Shown here in pieces: positions 50,242 to 56,786 of a stretch of DNA of 64,000 nt. Position 1 is the first letter of the stretch; each line of letters opens with the position of its first letter. The DNA is from Rhodospirillaceae bacterium UBA1479 (GTDB taxonomy: Bacteria > Pseudomonadota > Alphaproteobacteria > Rhodospirillales > Casp-alpha2), in the NCBI GenBank assembly GCA_002325375.1, contig DCRZ01000009.1, positions 406,156 through 470,155 of the forward strand, given 5' to 3'. Both the position numbers and the translations under genes were made by a program. The notes beneath the pieces are model-generated. The model had not been told where the DNA came from. It worked only from the letters and a program-made list of their open reading frames with translations, and did no database searches.

Positions 50242-50367
50242 CTATTTCAGGCGCACGTTGCTCGTCGAATACTTCTCACCCGCGGTCATGTTCGTGGCGT
50301 TCAAGGCGAACCCCGCGACGACGGCGATGATGACGGCGGCAATGGTACCGGTCCAGAATGATTGCAT
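50242..50367 (-). CDS. Small single-pass membrane peptide (41 aa), antisense to the FDH operon direction
   Basis: Reverse strand reads MQSFWTGTIAAVIIAVVAGF, then ALNATNMTAGEKYSTSNVRLK and stop: one membrane helix (about residues 6-22) and a short polar tail. It is too short for standard gene calling, but a good SD is present (AAGGGGTGG, about 9 nt before the ATG). It lies between the FDH terminator and the 119-aa gene. Small membrane peptides of this type are often accessory subunits of respiratory oxidoreductases. The opposite orientation to the FDH operon argues for separate control. I do not recognise it. Confidence 0.65.
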   Translation of the reverse strand: MQSFWTGTIAAVIIAVVAGFALNATNMTAGEKYSTSNVRLK

Positions 50368-50580
50368 GGTTTCCACCCCTTCTTATAAACCGCCGACGGC
50401 TGTTCGCCCGGCGGGTTCAGATGACAGTATTCTAGTGGATTGCCACGCTGATTCAACTCACGCTTCCATGCTGTGGAAAGGAGAGCGCTCCGCGGTGCGG
50501 GGACGGTGCTGGCGCATGACAGGCGTGTGCTCAGGGGTTATGCTGGTCCGGTCAAATGAAAAGCCGTTAAAGGGGGTACC

Positions 50581-50940
50581 ATGTCCGACAACAGCGGCGG
50601 AGACGCACAGATCGCTTCGCAGGCCTTCGTAAAACACCTTGAAGATTCTGGTTTCTTTAATCAGATCAAAGATCTGGAGGGAAACCTCACGAAGATTGCT
50701 GAAGAGCTGCAAAGCTTCGGGCAGGCTGCCCAGGCGCGCATGGAGGAATCGGAAAATCTGGCGGCCCATATTCTGGCCATCGAATCGATTCTCGCGGTCG
50801 TGCTCAAGGCGTCCGGCGTAACGCTGGAAGACGTGCGGGCCGAGGTCAAGGACCGCACGGCGGCGATCTCCGGCGTCAAGGAAGGCAGCCCGTCCGTCCA
50901 CGCAATCGCCGAGGACATCGTCAAACGCGGGCAGACCTGA
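50581..50940 (+). CDS. Small helical protein of unknown function between two formate dehydrogenases (119 aa)
   Basis: Acidic and almost fully helical: SDNSGGDAQIASQAFVKHLE, NLTKIAEELQSFGQAAQARM, a more hydrophobic helix (NLAAHILAIESILAVVLKAS), then ASGVTLEDVRAEVKDRTAAI. It has no Cys and no known motif. AAAGGGGG precedes the ATG and a perfect terminator follows the stop. Its place between two formate dehydrogenases suggests a link to them, but nothing in the sequence proves it. The long coiled-coil-like part suggests oligomerisation. Confidence 0.65.
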   Translation: MSDNSGGDAQIASQAFVKHLEDSGFFNQIKDLEGNLTKIAEELQSFGQAAQARMEESENLAAHILAIESILAVVLKASGVTLEDVRAEVKDRTAAISGVKEGSPSVHAIAEDIVKRGQT

Positions 50941-50941
50941 A

Positions 50942-50965
50942 AACGGGGGCCTGAGCCCCCGTTTC
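50942..50965. terminator. Bidirectional terminator between the 119-aa gene and NAD-linked FDH
   Basis: A 10-bp perfect stem AAACGGGGGC / GCCCCCGTTT with a CTGA loop. It serves the 119-aa gene (ends 50940) and the convergent NAD-linked FDH operon (ends 50991). Confidence 0.88.
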
Positions 50966-50990
50966 CCAACGCAATCATTTTCTCTCGGTT

Positions 50991-53780
50991 TTATTCCGCC
51001 GCCGCCTGGGCGTCCGGCAGTTTTTCGACGCGCGCGGCGCAGAACTTGAACTCGGGGATTTTGCCCACCGGGTCCAACTGCGGATTGGTCAGGATGTTGG
51101 CCGCCGCCTCGTGGAAGCAGAACGGGATGAAGATCATGCCGTCTGCCACGTCGCGGTCGGCACGCACCGTCAATTCGATCTCGCCGCGGCGGGTCGCAAC
51201 CTTGACCCGGTCGCCGGGCGCCAGGCCCTTTTCGCCCATGGTGTAGGGGTTCATGCTGACCACCGGTTCCGGCTCCAGCAGGTTGAGGACCGTGGCGCGG
51301 CGGGTCATCGCCCCTGTGTGCCAATGTTCCAGCATGCGGCCCGTGGTTAGGACCAGCGGGAAGTCATCGTCGGGCAGTTCATCCGGCGGGATCAGGTTGG
51401 CGGGCACCAGCTTGGCGCGGCCCGATGCCGTCGGGAAACCGTCACCAAAGATGATGTTTTCACCCGAGCTGTCTTCGGATTTGCACGGATAGATGATGCT
51501 GTCCTCGTTCTCCAGGCGCTCCCAGGTGATGTTGTCGAGCGACCGCATGGTCTTTTTCATCTCGTTGAACACATCCATGGGGCCGGAATAATTCCAGTTC
51601 AGGCCAAGGCGGTTGGCGATCTCCTGGATGATCCACCAGTCCTGTTTGACGTCGCCGGGCATGTCGACCACGGGGCGGGCCATCTGAACCTGGCGGTTGG
51701 TGTTGGAGAACGTCCCTGCCTTTTCCGGGAAGGCCGAGGCCGGCAGCACCACGTCGGCGTGGAAGCAGGTCTCGGTGAAGAAGATGTCCTGCACCACGAG
51801 GTGCTCAAGCTTGGCCAGCGCCTCGCGGGCGTGGCGGGCGTCCGGGTCGGACATGGCCGGGTTTTCACCCATCACGTACATGGCCTTGATCTCGTCGGCC
51901 AGTATGGCATGGATGATCTCGACCACCGTCAGGCCGCGCTGCCGGGGAAGTTCGGTCCCCCACAGATCTTCGTATGTCTGGCGGATATCGTCGGCTTCGA
52001 CCGATTTGTAATCGGGATAGACCATGGGGATCAGGCCCGCATCGGATGCGCCCTGCACGTTGTTCTGGCCGCGCAGCGGATGCAGCCCCGTGCCGGGGCG
52101 GCCGATCTGACCGGTGATCATGGACAGGGCGATCAGGCAACGGGCGTTGTCGGTGCCGTGGACGTGCTGGCTGATGCCCATGCCCCAAAAAATCAACGAG
52201 CGTTCGGCGGTCGCGTAATCGCGGGCGACCTCGCGGATGACCGAAGCCTCGATGCCGCATACGGCCTCCATGGCTTCGGGAGAGAACTGCTTCGAGTTCT
52301 CCTTCAGCGCTTCGAAGCCTTCCGTATTGGCCTGAATATATTGAACGTCGGTCAGGCCTTCGTCGATGATTGTATGGATCATCGCGTTGAGAAGGGCCAC
52401 GTCCTGGCCCGCCTTGAACTGCAGGTGGCGGGTTGCATGACGCGACAGGTCTTGGCCGCGCGGATCCATGATGTAGAGCCGCTTCCCCTGCTTGGCGGCG
52501 TTCTTCAGGAACGTCGCGGCGACGGGGTGGTTCTGGGTCGGGCGCGCGCCGATCACGATGATGACGTCGGAATCCTTGGCGTCGTTGAACGACGCCGTGA
52601 CGGCCCCGGAATTCATGCCTTCCATCAAGGCCGCCACCGACGACGCATGACACAGTCGCGTGCAATGGTCGACGTTATTGGTGTGGAAGCCTTGGCGGAC
52701 CAGCTTCTGGACCATGTAGGCTTCTTCGTTCGATCCCTTGGCGGACCCGAACCCGGCCATGGCCGAGGGACCGTCACGATCGAGCACCTTCTTCAGGCCG
52801 GCGGCGGCGAAGTCGAGCGCCTCGTCCCAGCTCGCTTCCCGGAAATGGGTCAGCGGATTGGCCGGGTCTAGCGCCATTTCACCATTCTTTTCAACGCCTT
52901 CCTTGCGGATCAGCGGTTTGGTCAGGCGATGCGGATGGGCGACGTAGTCAAACCCGAAGCGGCCTTTCACGCATAAGCGGTTTTCGTTGGCATAGCCGTC
53001 TTTGCCTTCGACATAGACGATCTTGTTTTCCTTCACATGGAACGTGGCCTGGCAGCCGACGCCGCAATAGGGGCACAGGCTGTCGACCGTGCGGTCCGGC
53101 TTACCGATGTGGACCTGCTTCTCGTCGACCATGGTTGCCGGCATCAACGCCCCGGTCGGGCAGGCCTGCACGCATTCGCCGCAGGCGACGCAGGTGCTGT
53201 CGCCCATGGGGTCGTCCATGTCGAATACGATCTTGGATTTATGGCCGCGGCCCGCCATCCCGATGACGTCGTTGACCTGGACCTCGCGGCAAGCGCGAAC
53301 GCAAAGGTTGCACTGAATGCAGGCATCCAGGTTCACGGCCATGGCGCTGTGTGAGCGGTCGGGCGCCGGGCAGGCGGCGCGGGCCTCGAAGCGGCTGTCG
53401 GCGATGCCGGCTTTGTCGGCCCAGTACCAGAACAGGGAGTCGGGATCATGGGCCTCACGGCGTTCCGGCTGGTCGGACAGCAGCAGTTCCAGCACCATGC
53501 GCCGGGCCTTGGTCGCGCGCTCATTGTCGGTTGTGACTTCCATGCCTTCCGTCGGCTGGCGACGGCAGCTGGGGGCCAGCACGCGCTCGCCCTTGATCTC
53601 GACCATGCAGGCGCGGCAGTTGGCGTCGGGCCGGTAGCCTTTTTTCGGGCGGTGGCACAGGTGGGGAATGGTGTTGCCGTTGCGTTTGGCGACGTCCCAA
53701 ATGGTCTCGCCTGCCTTGGCTTCGGCCGGCTGGCCATTCAGGGTGAACTTGATCGTTTCGCTCATTTCCTTGGCGCTCAT
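50991..53780 (-). CDS. fdsA: NAD-linked formate dehydrogenase, alpha subunit (FdsA-like)
   Basis: A 929-residue cytoplasmic molybdopterin enzyme. The N-terminal part holds a 2Fe-2S plant-type and NuoG-like cluster set: HLCHRPKKGYRPDANCRACM with CRRQ (about residues 35-70), two ferredoxin motifs CIQCNLCVRACRE (about 151) and CVACGECVQACPTGA (about 195). The [4Fe-4S] of the Mo domain is CPYCGVGC (about 228). The catalytic region HCTRLCHASSVAALMEGMN (about 373-391) carries Cys, not Sec. There is no Tat signal. It overlaps fdsGB by 4 bases (ATGA) and GGAGG stands 7 nt before the ATG. Electrons go to the fused flavin subunit and NAD+. Confidence 0.95.
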   Translation of the reverse strand: MSAKEMSETIKFTLNGQPAEAKAGETIWDVAKRNGNTIPHLCHRPKKGYRPDANCRACMVEIKGERVLAPSCRRQPTEGMEVTTDNERATKARRMVLELLLSDQPERREAHDPDSLFWYWADKAGIADSRFEARAACPAPDRSHSAMAVNLDACIQCNLCVRACREVQVNDVIGMAGRGHKSKIVFDMDDPMGDSTCVACGECVQACPTGALMPATMVDEKQVHIGKPDRTVDSLCPYCGVGCQATFHVKENKIVYVEGKDGYANENRLCVKGRFGFDYVAHPHRLTKPLIRKEGVEKNGEMALDPANPLTHFREASWDEALDFAAAGLKKVLDRDGPSAMAGFGSAKGSNEEAYMVQKLVRQGFHTNNVDHCTRLCHASSVAALMEGMNSGAVTASFNDAKDSDVIIVIGARPTQNHPVAATFLKNAAKQGKRLYIMDPRGQDLSRHATRHLQFKAGQDVALLNAMIHTIIDEGLTDVQYIQANTEGFEALKENSKQFSPEAMEAVCGIEASVIREVARDYATAERSLIFWGMGISQHVHGTDNARCLIALSMITGQIGRPGTGLHPLRGQNNVQGASDAGLIPMVYPDYKSVEADDIRQTYEDLWGTELPRQRGLTVVEIIHAILADEIKAMYVMGENPAMSDPDARHAREALAKLEHLVVQDIFFTETCFHADVVLPASAFPEKAGTFSNTNRQVQMARPVVDMPGDVKQDWWIIQEIANRLGLNWNYSGPMDVFNEMKKTMRSLDNITWERLENEDSIIYPCKSEDSSGENIIFGDGFPTASGRAKLVPANLIPPDELPDDDFPLVLTTGRMLEHWHTGAMTRRATVLNLLEPEPVVSMNPYTMGEKGLAPGDRVKVATRRGEIELTVRADRDVADGMIFIPFCFHEAAANILTNPQLDPVGKIPEFKFCAARVEKLPDAQAAAE

Positions 53781-55444
53781 TGCACGTCCTCCCGGAAGAA
53801 GCGCAGCGCCGCCTGCACCGGATTGGGCGCTGCCTGGCCCAGGCCGCAAATCGATGCATCGCGCATGGCCTGGCTCAGCTCATCAATCAGATCGGCATCC
53901 CATTGCGGCTTGTCGATCAGTTTCAGCATTTTCTCACAGCCGACACGGCAGGGCGTGCATTGGCCGCAGCTTTCATCCTCGAAGAACCGGATCAGGTTCT
54001 TGCAGATTTCCCTGACGTCGTCCTGTTCGGAAAAGATCACGACCGCGGACGAACCGATGAAGCAGCCGTGCTTGTCCAGGGTGCCGAAATCCAACGGTTC
54101 ATCCGCCAGGCTTTCCGGCAGAATGCCGCCGGAGGCCCCACCGGGAAGATAGGATTTGAAGGTATGGCCGTCGGCCATGCCGCCGCAATAATCCTCGACC
54201 AACTGGCGCGCCGTGGTTCCGGCGGGGGCCAGCTTGACCCCCGGCTCCTTGACCCGGCCGGAGACCGAGAAGAAGTGCGGCCGGCCCTGGTCCTGATACC
54301 ATTGGGGCCCGTGTTCGATGATCTTGGGCAGCCAGTAAACCGTTTCCACGTTGTTGATCAGCGTGGGGCGGCCCCACAGGCCCGCCTGGGCCGGGAACGG
54401 CGGGCGGTTGCGCGGCAGGCCGCGCTTGCCCTCGATGCTTTCCAGCATCCCGGATTCCTCGCCGCAGATATAGGCCCCGGCGCCGCGCCGAACATGCAGT
54501 TCGATGCCGCCGTTCAGGCCGGCATCCTCGACCTTCTTAATTTCGGTCAACAGGATTTCACGGCAGGCGGGATATTCGTCGCGCAGATAGATGTAAACCG
54601 CCGATGCTTCGATCGACCAGGCGGCAATCAGGGCACCCTCGATGACCCGGTGAGGATCTGTCTCGAAGCAATGGCGGTCCTTGAAGGTGCCGGGCTCGCC
54701 CTCGTCGGCGTTGATGGCGACCAGCCGGGGCTTCGGCGCGTTCTTCATGAAGCCCCATTTGGTGGCCGTCGGGAAGCCGGCGCCGCCCAGCCCGCGCAGG
54801 CCGGACTCTTTAATAATTTCAATGGCTTGTTCGCGGTCCTGGGCACCCTTCAGGCAATCGCCCAGAACCTTGTAGCCGTCCTCCGCAAGGTAGGCGGCCA
54901 GGTTTTTGTAGGCGGGCGGGTCCATGGTGACTTGGCCGGCCTCGACGGCGGCCTTCACACTGTCCGCATCGGCGTGGAAAATCTGGCGTTGCTTGACCAC
55001 GGCGACCGGCGCCTTGTCGCAGGCGCCGACGCAGGGCGCGTGGATGACGCGCACGTCGGGTCCCAGGATCGACTTGAGCTGTGCCGTCAGGGCGCCCGAT
55101 CCCTTCATTTCGCAGGTGATCGAATCACAAACCCGCACGGTCAGGGCCGGCGGCGCGTCCTCGCCCTGCTTCACCACGTCGAAGTGGTGATAGAAGGTCG
55201 CGACTTCGTAGACTTCCGTCTGTGCCAGCCGCAATTCGGCGGCCAGCGCCGCCATATGGGCATCTGACAAATGGCCGAAGGCGTCCTGGATCAGGTGCAG
55301 GTATTCGATCAGGTATTCGCGGCGCCGCGGCTGTTCGCCCAGAAGGTGTTGCACATCGGCGATGGCCTGATCGGTGACCTGGCGGCCTTTCCCGAAGGCG
55401 GCGCGCTCACGGCGACGTCCTTTCTGAGCGGTAGCAGTGGACAT
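53777..55444 (-). CDS. NAD-linked formate dehydrogenase, fused gamma-beta subunit (FdsG-FdsB type)
   Basis: A 555-residue fusion of two subunits that are separate in many bacteria. Residues 20-160 are NuoE/FdsG-like with a [2Fe-2S] site (CDSITCEMKG and CVGACDKAP). Residues 190-540 are NuoF/FdsB-like: NADH/FMN motif LRGLGGAGFPTATKWGFM (about 215), INADEGEPGTFKDR, ICGEESGMLESIEGKRG and [4Fe-4S] SCGQCTPCRVGC (about 485). It passes electrons from the alpha subunit to NAD+. A similar fusion is known for other alphaproteobacterial NAD-FDHs. It heads the operon, with a control region of 391 bases upstream. Confidence 0.94.
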   Translation of the reverse strand: MSTATAQKGRRRERAAFGKGRQVTDQAIADVQHLLGEQPRRREYLIEYLHLIQDAFGHLSDAHMAALAAELRLAQTEVYEVATFYHHFDVVKQGEDAPPALTVRVCDSITCEMKGSGALTAQLKSILGPDVRVIHAPCVGACDKAPVAVVKQRQIFHADADSVKAAVEAGQVTMDPPAYKNLAAYLAEDGYKVLGDCLKGAQDREQAIEIIKESGLRGLGGAGFPTATKWGFMKNAPKPRLVAINADEGEPGTFKDRHCFETDPHRVIEGALIAAWSIEASAVYIYLRDEYPACREILLTEIKKVEDAGLNGGIELHVRRGAGAYICGEESGMLESIEGKRGLPRNRPPFPAQAGLWGRPTLINNVETVYWLPKIIEHGPQWYQDQGRPHFFSVSGRVKEPGVKLAPAGTTARQLVEDYCGGMADGHTFKSYLPGGASGGILPESLADEPLDFGTLDKHGCFIGSSAVVIFSEQDDVREICKNLIRFFEDESCGQCTPCRVGCEKMLKLIDKPQWDADLIDELSQAMRDASICGLGQAAPNPVQAALRFFREDVQ

Positions 55445-55835
55445 GCGGGCTTCCTCCTTGGTCTTATTCGGGTCCGCTTGATGCGGGCCTCGTTTGCTGC
55501 CGCGCCGGGCGTTTCGCCGGCGGCGGTGAATTATGTCGCGAAACAGCGCAGGCCATTACCGAATTCTCTGGAAATCTGAGCAATAACCCCGGTTATTATG
55601 TTGGCATTTGGTATACCACAGTCTTTCTATAACATGATCGGGTCGCTTCGGGAAGTCGTGAAAAGGCGCTTTTCTCATCTTCAGGATGCCGGCGCGGCGG
55701 TTCCGAGGAGAGGCGCCCGGCCTGCGGTCGGATGCCCCGGGTTGACCCTTGTGCCCCGGGGGCGGGTCGGCAATAGTCAGTCACAGCGCCGCCTTGCGGA
55801 GACTGAACGGACGACGACCGAGGACATTCAGGGAC
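55445..55835. other. Divergent control region between NAD-linked FDH and chpT
   Basis: A 391-base region without a convincing gene. Two inverted repeats stand out: AATAACCCCGGTTATT (55582-55597, 7-bp arms) and TGGTATACCA (55609-55618), the latter like a GntR/FadR-type operator. They lie about 140-170 nt upstream of the FDH start and about 220-250 nt upstream of chpT. No regulator gene is next to either. Confidence 0.5.
55582..55618. promoter_or_regulatory. Paired inverted repeats upstream of NAD-linked FDH, putative operators
   Basis: A 7-bp inverted repeat (AATAACC / GGTTATT around CC) is followed after 11 nt by the 10-bp palindrome TGGTATACCA. The TGGT/ACCA half-sites match the GntR/FadR pattern. 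The spacing and place suit control of the FDH operon or of chpT. Confidence 0.45.
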
Positions 55836-56498
55836 ATGACTTCAGACATCCACCTTGCCCAGTTGCTGTGCTCGCGGCTGTGCCATGATCTGGTCGGCCC
55901 GGCGGGTGCTGTCAACGCAGGTCTGGAACTGGCAGAAGACGGCGATTTAGACGGCGATGCCTTGGATCTGGTGACCTCCAGCGCGGCCGAAATCACACGC
56001 CGTCTGGCGTTCTTCCGCATCGCCTTCGGCGCTGCCGGCGGTAAGGCCTCCGCCGTTGGTACGTTGAGCCTCAACGAGGCACGGGAACTGGCGGGCGAAA
56101 TGCTGGCGGGCGGCAAGACCGAACTGGAATGGCCGGACAGCAGCCATGCCCCCGATAGTCTGCCCGCGGGCGTCGGCAAGGTGCTGCTTCTTATGATCTT
56201 GTTGGCGTCCGAATGCCTGCCCCGGGGCGGCCCGGTCACGGTTCACACGGCGGCCCTGCCCGAAGGTGCGGGGCTTGCGGTAACCGCGCAGGGGGTCGGG
56301 GCGGTGCTCAAGCCGGATTTGGCGGCGGCCCTTGACCCGGATGCGACCGGGGACGTGGTGAGCGCGCGTACCGTGCATGCCCATTTCGCCCAGGTGCTTG
56401 CCCGCGCCGAAGGCGGGCGTATCGAAACCTCTGATGAAGGCGACGGCGAAATCCGCTTCATGGCCCTGTTTCCGCAAGATAAGGGCGGGCAGGGATAG
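55836..56498 (+). CDS. chpT: Histidine phosphotransferase ChpT
   Basis: A 220-residue protein that passes phosphate from the hybrid kinase CckA to CtrA and CpdR in the alphaproteobacterial cell-cycle relay. The phospho-accepting His is in LAQLLCSRLCHDLVGPAGAV (about residue 17), within a DHp-like helix pair. The rest is a degenerate, non-catalytic ATPase-like domain, with no complete N, G1 or G2 boxes. ATG at 55836 is preferred over a longer ORF because the family starts at this helix. It stands upstream of the chemotaxis operon and, six genes away, ctrA. It has its own promoter region shared with the FDH operon. Confidence 0.9.
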   Translation: MTSDIHLAQLLCSRLCHDLVGPAGAVNAGLELAEDGDLDGDALDLVTSSAAEITRRLAFFRIAFGAAGGKASAVGTLSLNEARELAGEMLAGGKTELEWPDSSHAPDSLPAGVGKVLLLMILLASECLPRGGPVTVHTAALPEGAGLAVTAQGVGAVLKPDLAAALDPDATGDVVSARTVHAHFAQVLARAEGGRIETSDEGDGEIRFMALFPQDKGGQG

Positions 56499-56499
56499 G

Positions 56500-56516
56500 T
56501 GTGGGCAATGCCCACA
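56500..56516 (+). terminator. Hairpin at the end of chpT
   Basis: TGTGGGC (56500-56506) and GCCCACA (56510-56516) are perfect inverted repeats with an AAT loop, starting 2 nt after the chpT stop. No T-run follows, so termination efficiency is doubtful. A direct repeat CCGTAAT occurs just after it. Confidence 0.4.
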
Positions 56517-56786
56517 ACCGTAATCCGTAATCGTGGCTAGGCCATCAGTCATAGTGGAATCGCCGTGAATTCATTTGCCGCCCTGTGGCGGTTTTGCTTT
56601 AATTTCCGAGCCTTAGAAATTTTTGATCCGGGAAGCGCCGCTGTGCGGTTGAATTAGCGGCGGAATCTGCGTGGGTTCCCGGTGCAAGACTGACGAAGAC
56701 GGCGTGCGTTTAGCCTCCGGGCATGGTGTGCCAAGTGTAATGCGATATTGTAAACGCGGGGCCGCCGGCTCCCAGGAGTTGCAGAA

